A stretch of 64,000 bases of DNA. Origin: Eurosta solidaginis (taxonomy: Eukaryota; Arthropoda; Insecta; Diptera; Tephritidae). Under the pieces are notes generated by a model. The model worked only from the letters and a program-made list of their open reading frames with translations. It ran no database searches and was not told the DNA's origin. The position numbers were made by a program, and so were the translations under genes. Below, one piece after another: positions 30,814-42,350 of the stretch. The stretch spans positions 269,850,662 to 269,914,661 of the forward strand of contig NC_090322.1 of assembly GCF_040869045.1 (NCBI RefSeq), read 5' to 3'. Each line of letters opens with the position of its first letter. The first letter of the stretch is position 1.

Positions 30814-33034
30814 CTAAGTCTGATCGTCCCGATCAGACAAATTTCTCGATCTAACCGCTGCTAGCCTCTCCAAATGAACCACCCTTCTATTTCGTGGTTT
30901 CCCAATTGTTTGTATGCGGTAGATGACATCACTGATCCACTTCACAACTCTGTACGGGCTTTCCCAACTGCACCGATATTTGGATGGAACACCTTTCCGC
31001 CGGTGAGGGTTGTATAGCAGTACCAAATCTCCCTCCAAGAAACCTTCCGAATTAAAGTTCTTGTCATGCCAGTGTTTCATCTTACTACTCATTACCCTGG
31101 GCCGCTCCCTCACACTCTGTTCTTTGACCAATGAAGAACTACTTCGCAGAGCTTCATCTTGACGGATTGACTTTGTATCATCAGTATCGTCTTGACGTTT
31201 CACAACAGTAGTGCGCGCTGGCTTGAAACCACCCTTGCATTCTTTCTGGAAAATTCATTCTTTCGTTTTTGTGCGTCCATTTGTTTTTGTCAATGCCAGT
31301 GTTTCTCTCGCAAGTACTTTTGATTTCACTTTATTTGGCCCATTCGATCCATCAACCTTTGCCTTTGACTTTCGTGGTCTTTGTCGAGTCTTCTCCACCA
31401 GTACTCGATTACTACTAAACCCTTTCGCCAAACTGAATTTAAGTGGTATATCCTGGTACTTATAACGCATAATCCTTCTCTGCATGTCGATCCTGATGTC
31501 ATGGTCAACTAAGAAGCCCACTCCCAATATGACTATATCAATAATCTCCGCTACAACGAATTTGTGTAGAACCATGACCTCCCCAATTAAGACTTCACAT
31601 ACCACTTCTCCCTAGACTTGGTTACACTCGCCAGTAATAATACGCAATGTTGCTCCAGGTAATCGCTTTACTCTCCTGTTGACCAAATCAGATCGGATCA
31701 AGGAATGAGATGCGCCCGTATCGACAGTTGTTACACGTTCTTTGCCATCCACATTTCCTCTGACGTTAAGACTACTCGATTTTCTTCCAATTTGCGAGGC
31801 AGATATCACAGGACATTCAACAGCTGGAGCTAGCTCTCGATTTTTACATCTGGCACGCTGTTGCTCATTTCCTCCCGCTTTGCGTTTACGGTCACCCAAG
31901 TTGAAACTACCAGGACCGGTGCTGCAATGACGTGCAATGTGACTTGGGTTACCGCACTTGAAACACTCCATAACTCCGGCATTTTTCTGTTGTAACCCCT
32001 TCAGTGCTTCCAAAATTGTGTCTACCCAGCCTGGTCTTTCCACTTCCACGCGATGAGCTTTGTACGCTGGCTTACTCAAAAGTGAGACTGTTTCCTGAGT
32101 CAGTGCATGCGATACCGTTTCAGCAAATGTTAGTTTTGGATTCGCATATGTAGCTCGTTTCGCTTCCACATCTCGTATGCCATTTATAAAGCTCTCTTTC
32201 GACATCCGACGCAAACTCCTGCAAAGTCTCATTCGCTTTTTGGTAACGATTTTGCAATTCAATTTGATATATCTGTTTCCTATGCTCGCTTCCGTAACGC
32301 CTCTCTAAAGCGCTCATCAATGTTTCATAGTTGTTCCGTTCGTACTCTGGAATTGTCTGTAAGATATCAGGTGCAGGCCCTTTCAATGCCACGAACAGTG
32401 CAGCAACTTTATCTTCAGCATTCCAGTTGTTCACTGCTGCGACTTCTCAAACTGAAGCTTGAATATCTGGAAAGGAACAGAACTGTCAAAAGATGGAGTT
32501 TTTACCTTCGGATTACTCGCTGGAACAGCTGGGTGATTTAGTTGTAACTGTTGCATAAGACCTTTCAACGCTGCTATCTCGGCATAAATTTTGTCCTCGA
32601 GTTGTAAAATTTTTGCATCCTGCTCTTCCAGTTTCGAAAAGAGCTGCGATGATACCTGTTCCGAAATTTGTGTCGACATTCCAGATATACGTGCCCCTGC
32701 GCTTCCAGTTGAGATGACATATATGTCTTCTGTTCTTCCAATTGAAATTTGCGACGCCATTTCTGAAATGCGTGCCTCCTGTGACTCCAGCTGAGATGCC
32801 ATTGTCGATGTTTGTGCAGATATTGTGCTCGTCACTGTCTGCGGTGTTTCGTTTTTTTCTTCCATTTTTGTTGTTGTTTTGTCGCTATCGAAATGAAAAA
32901 CATACCCCTCCTTTAAATACCATAGCTACACTTAGTCGTCTTTGTAGCTGGGATTTATTGCCAAAAGTAGCCAATCCACGGACTTCCAACTCCTCCTTTA
33001 GTTGCTGGATCGTCAATTCACTCAACTTTGCCAT
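30814..33034 (-). pseudogene. Gag-protease polyprotein with integrase tail, copy 2, several breaks
   Basis: Decayed version of the polyprotein at 9481-11799. The SAP-like start (ATG at 33034) is followed by a stop after ~48 codons. The coiled-coil and capsid part is readable at 32865-32431, shifts frame to 32434-32120, and returns to the first frame at 32262-31612 with the CCHC knuckle (CFKCGNPSHIARHC) and protease DTGAS. A TAG at 31612-31614 replaces a Gln codon of copy 1. A small insertion near 31240-31255 adds another stop. The final part (31203-30814) has the integrase C-terminal motifs NPHRRKGVPSKY and VVHLERLA; the last is the ancestral ending that copy 1 lost by its frameshift. The conserved domain order shows the missing polymerase is not a private deletion of one copy. 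Confidence 0.88.
30818..30838. repeat. Conserved hairpin of copy 2
   Basis: gtctgatcg, loop tcc, cgatcagac: the same 9-bp stem as at 11822-11842, just inside the 3' LTR. Confidence 0.75.
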
Positions 33035-33093
33035 GTCCAAGTTGTATTCCCAATCTTCGGAATTTATTCAACAATTCCTCTTCTGACACCAAT

Positions 33094-33591
33094 TGTAACG
33101 AATTTACTGCAAATCCTCTTATTCGCAACCTTCTACTAACGTTCGTATCGCTAAACTGTTGAATAAATAACTCCAATATTTAATAATGCAAAATGGCCTT
33201 TATTAAAGTACTTCACAATAACACTGATACTTCACAACCAATAGCTTGCTTAAATGAAACTGATTGTCGTGCCTCTACTGTTGCTGCCTTTTATACTCTG
33301 TCATTTCATTCTAGACGCTTCCATTTCTAGAATTAACTAGTTGGTTATCAGCTATAAAATTACTACGTTTATAGCTTCTCATATGCGCGTGCATGTGTGA
33401 AAACAATTATAATTGCATACTTTTGGGAGCATCTCAGATAAGATATCTGCATGTGTTTGTGCGTCTCTTCTCCGCTGCGTGTACGTACATCTGTGTAGAC
33501 ATAATCATTAATATATTGATGTGCATACAACTCACTGCTTAGCATCGCTTAGAGATGACAGTACCCCTTAGTGTTGCTAATATTCGTAACA
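33094..33591 (-). repeat. 5' LTR of copy 2 (498 bp)
   Basis: Bounded by tgtaacga...attcgtaaca. Clearly related to but much diverged from the 587-bp LTR of copy 1. Adjacent gacaccaatt is the complement of the primer-binding site. Confidence 0.9.
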
Positions 33592-33595
33592 GTAT

Positions 33596-34479
33596 TAAAG
33601 CGTATGTATGGAGTGAAAAAATGTAAAGTGGGTTTGAAGAGTTAAAATAATATAAAAAATAAAGAGCAATTTCGCTGGTGGTGATTAAATAAAAATGAGG
33701 CCTTCCTTTATCCTTCTACACGTTTCGATACATTTTGTACCTTCCTCAAGGATAAAACAACAAGATATACCAATGATATCTGAATCTATTATTTCGACAA
33801 GGTTAAGCCCGTTAATGACTTCTTCGGAGGAATTGTGTCCTGAGTCACTTATTGCTATCAATGATCAAACAGGTACTTTATAAAGAAAAAACTAATTTTG
33901 CTATTTTAACAGGGTGCTGAAAGAAATGTGTTTAAAATTGTTATTACAAAATTGGGGTATTTAGTCAGCTGGGTATCAACAGTGTTCAAAAGAAGTTTTG
34001 ACCCGGAATAGAATTAATTGAGCTTAAAAACCCAAAAAACATAAATTTTACTTCGCAACAGGGTATATGAGAAGCCACAAAATCACTAAACTGATGCTGC
34101 TACACTACCCGAAAACAAAAGTTTTATACAAAACTGCACGCTCATAATATATGCACATAAATATATTTAAAAAAAACTAAAAAACACGAAAATATAGTGC
34201 CGCTTTAGTATCTAAAATCCACTTAGATATTTGATGTTGATAGCACCGCAGCACAGAGGTTCGTGTTTCCGCTATTAAGCACAACCCGTTTTGTAACGAC
34301 TTATTTAACCACTTCAATGATTGCCGGTAGATGGATCTAACTTTCCTTTGCGCGCCTAGCCTAGAGAGTTACAAACAAGCATACATACAAGTGAAGCTAA
34401 TATAAGCTTGTTGATAAAAAACAGTTGCACAACAACAATAGAATGGCTTTGGGTGAACCTGTTTGACGACAGTTAAATC
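33596..34479. other. No gene seen; weak relic of composite trailer
   Basis: AT-rich. 34365-34440 (gtgaagctaatataagc, then gataaaaaacag) resembles the start of the composite trailer (7910-8010), so a diverged fragment may be present. The remainder is unrecognised. Confidence 0.4.
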
Positions 34480-34610
34480 ATCGTAGAAATGCGGGTTTTC
34501 CCACTCCCGGGACAAAAACCTTTGATGAAATTTTCAAGGTAAAATCAAAACAGCTGTCGCCTTGTCTGTCCTGATATTAAGTTGTTTCATTTTTGTTCTA
34601 AGTTATTTCA
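34480..34610 (+). repeat. Partial copy of the tRNA-like TIR element
   Basis: cgtagaaatgcgggtttt, then cactcccggga and aacagctgtcgccttgtc, parallels 2212-2331 in the opposite orientation. The B box is degraded (gcgggttttcccac). It continues past the TIR (tcctgatattaagttgttt), matching the distal part of the longer copy. Confidence 0.65.
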
Positions 34611-34619
34611 TAAAAATAA

Positions 34620-35175
34620 AACGAATTAGTAACATGTTTTTTTTATTAAACGGTTTTATTTAGCTTGGTTGGATGGCTGGCACGAATTTTGTAATTGAAA
34701 TTTAAGTAACTACCCGATAAGCTACAAGCTTGAAACTTGGAACATAGTTCAGGACCCGATGACAATGCAATAAGTAATAAGAAAAAAAATCACCGCTAGG
34801 TTACGCAAGGATCGAGATATTCACAAAGATCTTATTTGTGGTCCGATTTGGCTCATATTTGGAACACATAATGCATACAAGAATAGAAAGCGACCTATGA
34901 AAAAAATCGCCGCTAGGTGGAGCAAGGATCGAGATCGCGTCAAATTTCTATTGATTGTCATATATAAGACCAACTGAACCTTAATCAGGTTATGCTAGGC
35001 CTCACATTTTTAGAAATTTCACGCGCCCAACGCTTTTATTTAATTGTCTGATCAACGCCCTAGATTGGTGAGGAGTGTGATGACTAGTACCTAGGACCTA
35101 CCTAATTATTTTCTAGCTTTTAGTATTATTATTACTTCATTTAAGTATTGTTTTCAATAAAACCGTTTAACTTAA
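34620..35175. mobile_element. Foldback-family element with internal tandem modules
   Basis: Ends aaacggttttattt and caataaaaccgttt are short inverted repeats. The right arm (about 35020-35165) matches the arms of the palindrome 41737-42104. The body has two copies of a module: aggatcgagat, gtccgatttggctcat, gaatagaaagcgacct. The same modules run in the opposite direction at 45540-45945. Confidence 0.65.
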
Positions 35176-35276
35176 AATTTTTTTTAAATTATTTTATTTA
35201 AAATAAACGAAAAAAATAGCTGAATTACAATAATTTTTGCTGCTAGCTTTTATCTCGCAGATGCATTTCGCAATTT

Positions 35277-35420
35277 TAGAAATTTTAACAGGGCAAACGG
35301 GTCGAACACGGGCCTGCTTTGAACCGGCACCGCCTCTACTCTAAAACAGACCAATGCAGCTGGGTATTAAAAAAAAGTAGCAACAACTTCCGAAAGCCAA
35401 GAGAAAAACCCGTTTGACGA
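35277..35420 (-). repeat. Possible SINE-like fragment
   Basis: On the minus strand, CAGCTGCATTGGTC resembles an A-box and GGTTCAAAGC resembles a B-box about 30 bases later. No cloverleaf, tail or TSD was found. Confidence 0.25.
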
Positions 35421-35429
35421 GCAATCAGC

Positions 35430-36443
35430 TATACGTTTTCTATTGCCTACATACAAAATCACACGACATAAATATGTATGTATGCGCTTGCATATGTTTA
35501 CCAATAATTTAACATTTTTTTACCTTTGAATAAATTGCAACAACAAACCGTGCAAATGCATGAACTACGTCTGCAATTTCGCGACTGCGTTTTAAATATG
35601 TAAATGTTGGTGTTGCGGGCTCACGTTAAATTTACTTAAGAATAGGACCGGACCGGTTGGTTAATGTCAACTCGTTTGAAATCTTAATCTTCTTTTAATT
35701 AAAATATTTTTTTTTGTTATGAAATTACGGTTCGCTGTTTTGTGAAGCTTCAAATTATTTGATTACAACTATGCAAAACTTCATATATATTTTTTGTAAC
35801 TTCTTACTACATTCTAGCAACACTGTACATACATACATATGTATTAATGTATGCAATTATTTCCCACTTTGCATTAATCAACAATTGACAGTTATTGAAT
35901 TATAAATTCACTTCGTAAATATTACACATATCTACGTACAACAATTTCGAACAATATAAACATATTTGGTTTCCTTTCAAAATGCTACGTTTGGATTTTT
36001 GCAATATTTATGTAGGTATGTACGTATGTACATTTGTATGTTAGACCACAATGAATTGAATTTCATTTAAAAAAAAGCTTACGCAAATCTTCCTACAGCT
36101 TTTTAATGAATTAATTTTTCAAATATTTTTTACTCTATCACAACCCCATTTATTTAATTAAATAAAAAGTTTTTATTATGCTTAGGTATGTTTTATTTTA
36201 GGTTCCTTTGTTGTTTTAGTTGTACACCAATTTGGAAACACAAAAATATATTATTAATTATTACTGTTAAAATATAATTAAGCGACGTGCCACAGGGTCG
36301 CTAACCGCGTACCGCGAACTTAATTGCGCTTATATCCCGCGCACATGCAGACGCTTTGAAACTTCGGTGGAAACTAAAACTTCTTAGCGTTCGTTACAAA
36401 AAGTAAAAAACAGAAAATTAATGCAAAATATTGTACACATACA
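35430..36443. other. No gene seen
   Basis: AT-rich with short 'catacatatgtat' microsatellites. 36290-36400 is locally GC-richer (ctaaccgcgtaccgcg) without a recognisable gene. Confidence 0.4.
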
Positions 36444-36445
36444 TA

Positions 36446-38603
36446 CAGTGGACCCTCGGTTAATGAACGCCCCGCATAACGAACATTTCGCATAACGAAT
36501 ACATTTTTTTGGGAAAAAAGTTTCGCTTTACGAACGAAGTCTCGCATAACAACCTAAACAGGGGAAACCCCGAATTCACATTATTGGGCTGTCTGCGTTT
36601 AGCTTTTGCTTCATAGTTCAGAATTTTGTTTTATTTTAGTGCAGAATTGTTCGTAAAATTAACAAGACGTGTTGAAACATACAAATTTTTTATTTTTAAT
36701 TTTGCTTTTATAAAAATTGCAAAATAACTAACATAAAATGCCCTCAAAAAAAAATTCGGAAAAGGAGAAAAATACAAGGACCAAAATAACTATTGAAATG
36801 AAACTCAAGATCATTCAAAAACATAAAGGAGGTTTGGGTGTGGCTGATTTAGGACGTGCGTTCAACTTGTCGAAATCAACGATTTCTACTATCCTCAAGA
36901 ATCAGGACAAGATTGAGGTGCTAAACGCTTCAAAGGGAGTATCAAGAGTTTCTTCGCAACGACCACAAATTCTCGATGATGTTGAAAGATTGCTTTTGAT
37001 ATGGATTAACGAAAAGCAAATGCAAGCTGACACAATTTCGCAGAATATAATTTGTGAGAAGGCTAAAACGATATTCACTACTCTGATTGAAAAGTCGCCA
37101 GGAACATCAACAGCAAGAAGGGAAGACTTCAAAGCAAGTAAGGGGTGGTTCGAGAATTTCAAAAAACGTACTGGTATTCATAGCGTTATAAGGCATGGTG
37201 AAGCAGCAAGCTCAGACGCTAAGGCTGCCGAGAGTTATGTAGGCGAATTCAAGAAGCTTGTGGATACTGAGGGTTACTTGCCCCAGCAGGTGTTTAATTG
37301 CGACGAAACGGGTCTTTTTTGGAAAAAGATGCCCAAGCGAACTTACATAACAGTAGAGGAGAAAGCAATGCCCGGCCATAAGCCAATGAAAGACCGCCTT
37401 ACTCTGCTTTTTTGTTCCAATGCAAGTGGCGACTTGAAAATAAAACCGCTACTTGTCTATCATTCAGAGAATCCACGTGCCTTCAAAAAGCATAATGTTG
37501 ACAAGAGTAAGCTAAATGTCATGTGGAAGTCGAACAGTAAAGCTTGGGTGACACGTGTTCTTTTTACTGAGTGGATCAATAATGTTTTTGGCCCCTCTGT
37601 GCTGAAATATTTGATTGAGATGGATTTGCCTCTTCGTGTCCTGCTTATTATGGATAACGCTCCTTCACATCCACCAAGTTTACAAGATGAACACATTGAA
37701 GAGTTTAAATTCATCAAAATTCACTTTTTGCCACCTAATACAACCCCATTGCTTCAGCCCATGGATCAGCAAGTGATTTCTAACTTCAAGAAGCTTTACA
37801 CAAAAGAACTTTTCCAGCATTGCTTTGACGTGACTGAAAAAACAAATCTTACTCTAAAAGAGTTTTGGAAAGATCACTTCCACATTGTTGCCTGTCTCAA
37901 AATTATTGATAAGGCATGGAAAGGCGTTACTAAGAGAACACTCGAATCTTCCTGGAAAAATCTTTGGCCCGACCGCTTTGCCGAATGAACATTTGAAGGA
38001 CTCGACGCAGTATCTACGGATCCAATAACCAACGAAATAATATTTTTGGCTGACCGTATTGGGCTAGAGGTGGATGGAAATGACATCGCTGAACTTGTGG
38101 CAGAGCACAGTGAAGATCTGACTACCGACGAGCTTATAGAATTGCAATGTGATTTACAACAAGATGTTAAGAAGCAAACTTTATCAGACGAGGAGATAAC
38201 CGAAGAACAGCAACCGTCTAGTGCAATCAGAGAAATGCTCAAAGCATGGGAGTTTGTGGCATCATACGTTAAAAAGCATCACCCCAGTCAGACAGCGGCA
38301 GTAAGTGCAACAGAATTATTCAACGATAATGCTGTGTCCCATTTTGAACAAATTTTGAAGGGACGTCAGAAACAAACGACTCTAGACAGTTTTTTGCTTA
38401 ATGTAGATTAATAATGCTAGGTACTAGGTTTCTTTCAATAAAAATTCAAATTGAAACATATAAGACTGTATTTTTTTTCGATCTGGAACGCATTATTTTA
38501 GTTTACATTGATTCTTATAGGAATAATGGTTTTGCTTAACGAACGTTTTGCATAACGAGCAAGATGCTAGAACCAATTGTGTACGTTAACCGAGGGTCCA
38601 CTG
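36446..38603 (+). mobile_element. Pogo/Tigger-type DNA transposon, 2158 bp
   Basis: Perfect 18-bp TIRs CAGTGGACCCTCGGTTAA, flanked by the TA duplication (36444-36445, 38604-38605). Subterminal repeats of cgcataacgaac type occur two to three times at the left and in variant form at the right (ttaacgaacg, gcataacgagc), as expected for transposase binding. It encodes one long transposase frame interrupted by a single stop. The sharp ends and preserved frame suggest a fairly young insertion. Confidence 0.95.
36738..38411 (+). pseudogene. Pogo/Tigger transposase (CENP-B-like HTH plus DDD), one premature stop
   Basis: Cut-and-paste transposase. ATG at 36738. N-terminal CENP-B/psq-type helix-turn-helix at about residues 14-62 (KITIEMKLKIIQKHKGG, FNLSKSTISTIL). 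Tc5-type second DNA-binding domain at about 75-150 (SKGWFENFKKRTGI). DDE-superfamily core with Asp189 in CDETGLFW, Asp306 in IMDNAPSH and Asp343 in LQPMDQQVISNF: the DDD set of the pogo group. The frame is open to a TGA at 37986-37988 (after 416 codons), just past the core, and then continues in the same frame for 141 codons to 38411. So the only visible lesion is this one nonsense codon. All catalytic residues precede it, so a shortened protein could in principle fold; activity is unknown. Confidence 0.92.
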
Positions 38604-38759
38604 TATCTATGAATGTATGTACATTAGATTGGGTCGAAAAATAAATGCAGAATGTTAACTCGTAATTTGAAGCTTATGTCTCAAAACAAAATTATTGATA
38701 TGTAAACATTTTGCTCACGGTATGGGGATATATTGAATGTAGGCGTAAGCGTAGTCTTT

Positions 38760-39130
38760 GTAAAGGGCGAATTAATGGTGAAATGGGCCATAACCAGATA
38801 AATCAGCTGATCGAACCTACTTTATGGAAAGGAATGTAATCGATTAATGGTGCCATACCATAACGCTAACGCCATTGGTTTCTCGCCATATCCATAACCT
38901 AAAAATATTTGAGTTGGTGAATTTAATAACTTTTTTTAGATTTTCTTCATTGTTTTGGATACGTTATGACTAAGATACTTATTTTTTGTAGAATATGTTT
39001 GTAATTTTTTGCGTTTTCATCATTTTTATGAAATTTTCACGATTTTTAGGTTAAGGCACCATTAATCGATCACATTGAGATGGTTATGGATATGGGTATA
39101 GTTACGACTATGGCGTTAGGGTTAAGGAAG
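38760..39130. repeat. Inverted-repeat (MITE-like) relic
   Basis: atgtaatcgattaatggt near 38834-38853 and its imperfect complement near 39056-39076, with further pairing of ccatatccataacc against ggttatggatatgg. Related in wording (taatcgatt, ggtgcc, cagctgat) to the MITEs at 50144-50375 and 54236-54650. Confidence 0.5.
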
Positions 39131-39354
39131 TTTTATTTGGCTTTAAATGCAGGCGTAGTGTAGGGTATTGGTATATTGTATGCAGTGGCGTAGCTACCTT
39201 GGGTGGCACCCGGTGCGGAAGTTGGTGGTGTCACCCCATCGACAGTAAAAAGCAATAAATTGTATATGATAAAGGTCATGGATCATTTATTATTTATATT
39301 ATTGAAGAAAGAAAGCACAACAATATCTAAGACAAAAAAGGAATTGCTATACAA

Positions 39355-40591
39355 TTAAAATTTCTTCTTTCTAGCTTTGGCAGCTGCAAACTCAGCAATT
39401 ACTTCATCGAAATTTATATTTTGTATTGCCTCGTGTTCGATGGCTAATATACCAAGATTGCTACGCCGCGATTGGGTCATTGTTGTAGTTTTTTATTAAT
39501 TTTAATTTACTGAAACTTCTCTCACATGAAGCTACGGACACTTAAACCGTCATGAACAATTTCAGTGCAAACATAAGATTAGGAAGAGATTTTGTAAAAC
39601 CCCACTCTTATTCTTGATAGAACATAATGAATTCATTTTGTATATCTGGTGACAAATATGATACTTTTGAAGTTTTATTTTCCTCCAATTTCATCATGTG
39701 TTCTTTCAACACTACATTATACTTTAACATTAGTTTTATTAATTCCAAAAAATTTCCTTTATTTTTAGAGTATTGTCCTTCATCATGTCCACGAAACGCC
39801 ATGTTTTGTTTAGCCAGAAATAAAGTTATATCTAGTAATCTAATCAAAAGATGCTTCCACTTCTCTTTTTCTATATCCATCAATTGCAAAGCTACATAAT
39901 CTATTGTTTTATTCAATTTTAGTCTCATTTCTAAAGTTTTCCATTTCTCAAGATTTTCTAGATATTCACTTGAACATTCGTGGTCAGCTACTATCGGATT
40001 TAATTTCCACCACTTTTGAAATCCAGTCGTAAATGTTCCCGCATTGGTATTATTGGCCACAGCAAATAAACGACAGCAGAAACAGTACAGGTTATTAGAG
40101 CTGATGGAATAAACCATACATGACCGTAGGCTTTTTCCACCATTAGGCACAATTTTATAAAACCAACCTTTTCAGAGATAACGAGCGTCACCTTTTATTT
40201 TGGTTCCGTGTCTAGAAACGATAGCAAATGGTCGAACATTGTAAGGAACAGGAATACTCCATTCTGACACATAATTTAATTGAAGAAATGGTTCATTGGT
40301 AACAATAACAGTACTGCAACTAATATTTTCAACATCTTCTTCGTTTGTGTTAATTAATTCTATACTGTCAATGTTGTTTCCTGAAGATGAGCTGATATTA
40401 TCTAAATCAGCTCTTGCATTTGTATCAAGGTGAAAATCAATTTCTTTTGATGAACTTGGGCTGCCATCAGTTTTTGTAACATACTTAAAAATCAATCCAG
40501 ACATACTCTGAGCTACATTCAATCTAGCCTGTTTGGCTTTCCTTTGATCAAATCCACTTTTTATTTTGGATGTATGCACTCCCCGGGGCAT
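39355..40591 (-). pseudogene. hAT transposase of the ZMYM1-like/DUF4371 type, catalytic middle deleted
   Basis: ATG at 40591. The N-terminal ~140 residues are low-complexity. After an in-frame TGA (40172-40174) a zinc-finger and DUF4371-like part follows: YCFCCRLFA, GFQKWWKLNP, HE, then FLAKQNMAFRGHDEG and YLSPDIQNEFI. The frame stops at 39608. Beyond it, with shifted frames and stops, the C-terminal hAT dimerisation region is still visible (SVASCERSFSKLKLIKN; LAIEHEAIQNINF; end near 39355). The several hundred residues between, which carry most of the catalytic core, are missing, so it cannot encode an active enzyme. Confidence 0.85.
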
Positions 40592-40711
40592 TTTTCACTT
40601 GATGTTTGTTTCTTATACTAAAACGAAAAGCCAGTTGTTATGGTACATAATATGATAGCATTTTCTCATAAACTAGTTAAGCAATATGAAATTCAATTAT
40701 AAAATTATCTT

Positions 40712-40860
40712 ATTCCGTTCTCACACAGAAACTTAATCGAATCACAATTTTATTTCATGAAATAATTAAGTTTCGCTTTTCATACAGGGCCTTTTGCTTC
40801 ATTAAGTGAACATCTGTCAGCAGCCCCAAACAAATATTTCGTTTTTACAAAAAATAGTTA
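40712..40860. repeat. Fragment related to the TACTGTTTTCACACAG MITE
   Basis: attatcttattccgttct followed by cacacagaaacttaat resembles the right end (reverse complement) of 16225-16738. No second end was found in the hAT interior. Confidence 0.4.
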
Positions 40861-41736
40861 AAATGGAAAGCAGTTTTCCTTCTTAACTATAAATACAATC
40901 AAATTAAAACACATGCGCAACTACCCATAGATGTTGCACCTAACCAAATATGTGCCTATTTTCGAAAAAGCCAAATTATCTTTTGCAGCGAAAATTTTAT
41001 TTTGATTTTTTTCGTGTTTTTCTATTTTTTGTAAATTATTGAATATAATTTATTTTTGATTGTGATTTGTTACATTGACAATAAAATTCGAAGCACCTAG
41101 CAAAGCCAATGGATTTTTCACTCGATTAGACATTCAATAAAGCAATAATGAGATAATTAAGAATTCGTATTTTTTATGGAAGATTGAGAACAATTAAGGC
41201 TTTCATGTCGGAAACTTGACTAATTATTTTATTAAGCGTGAAATTGGCATTAGCTGTAAAATATTCGATATGAATCAATCAATATTTTTAATCTCCACAA
41301 AACAGCATTTAGGTTTCTAAATTATATATTTTTCTTTTTATTATCAATCACTTCAGAATAATACATGTTTAACAATTCACGCCAATCAAACACAACTCAC
41401 TTGACGAAACAAATGAGAAATGTTGCAACTGAGACGTCAAAGATCCCGAGTATGGGACGGGGAATCCCCCACGACAGCGTCAGACTCTTTTGTGGGAATC
41501 CCCGAATTGTACATAGAGCTGAGCTAGTGCTAGTGGGGGAATCCTAGAAAAAGCAAATTTTGCGCTAGCGATTTTATTGTTTGTACATTGTTCTTAAAGT
41601 TGAGAGACCGGGTGGATGTCACCCCAAAAAAGGTGACACCCGGTGCGGACCGCCCCCTCCCGCCCCCCCCCCCCTTTGCTTCGCCACTAATTGTATGGAG
41701 TATGTTGTAATAGAGAATAAAATAATTAAAAAATAC

Positions 41737-42104
41737 GGTTTTATTGAAAACAATACTTACATGAAATAATAATAATACTAAAAGCTAGAAAATAATTAGG
41801 TAGGTCCTAGATACTAGTCATCACACTCCTCATCAATCTAGGGCATTCATCAGCCAATTAAATAAAAGCGTTGGGCGCGTGAAAGTTCTAAAAATGTGAG
41901 GCGTATCATAACCTGATTAAGGTTCAGTTGGTCTTATATATGACTATCAATAGAAATTTGACGCGTCCAACGCTTTTATTTAATTTTCTGATCAACGCCC
42001 TAGATTGATGAGGAGTGTGACGACTAGTACCTCGGACCTACTTAATTATTTTCTAGCTTTTAGTAATATTACTACTTCATGTAAGTATTGTTTTCAATAA
42101 AACC
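41737..42104. mobile_element. Foldback element: ~150-bp arms, near-palindrome
   Basis: Left arm 41737-41884 (ggttttattgaaaacaat) and right arm 41957-42104 (attgttttcaataaaacc) are inverted copies with about one difference in nine bases by eye. The ~72-base loop contains a smaller palindrome (aacctgattaaggtt). A transcript would form a long hairpin. Arms match 35020-35165. No coding capacity. Confidence 0.88.
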
Positions 42105-42350
42105 TTTTAACTTAAAAATTTTATTTGATAATTTTTTTTTCAAGCTTTTAGTCTTTATTTAATTGCCTATTATTTCTCATTCTATTTAGTTCATTTTGTG
42201 ACTCATTATTACAAGGACTATTTCCTGACAATTTGTTACAATCTAAGTCCTCAATCCATAATCCTTCCAAAGACTTTACTCGACTCTGCGCCATGTCCCT
42301 CCTCCAACTCCAAAATATTTTGATGCCACTTCTACCGGACTATATGTAAT
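42105..42350. other. No feature recognised
   Basis: Spacer between the foldback element and composite copy ii; AT-rich, then a C-rich end (ctccaactccaaaat). Confidence 0.4.

Larger units (their letters stand above)
30389..33591 (-). mobile_element. Gag-protease LTR retrotransposon, copy 2 (older, broken)
   Basis: Minus-strand relative of 8843-12444: LTRs at 30389-30802 and 33094-33591, 4-bp duplication GTAT on both sides (30385-30388, 33592-33595), tRNA-Leu-type primer-binding site, and the same polyprotein order ending in the integrase C-terminal tail. Reverse transcriptase, RNase H and integrase core are missing here too. The LTRs differ from each other by substitutions and an ~84-bp deletion, so this insertion is older than copy 1. 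Confidence 0.9.
39183..41689 (-). mobile_element. hAT transposon, internally deleted, perfect 8-bp TSD
   Basis: The ends cagtggcgtagc and gcttcgccacta are imperfect TIRs; both subterminal regions carry cacccggtgcgg. The flanks are a perfect 8-bp duplication attgtatg (39175-39182, 41690-41697), diagnostic with the TIR of hAT. 2507 bp containing the broken transposase 39355-40591 on the minus strand and about 1.1 kb of non-coding sequence upstream of it. A 12-C run lies at 41663-41674. Confidence 0.92.
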
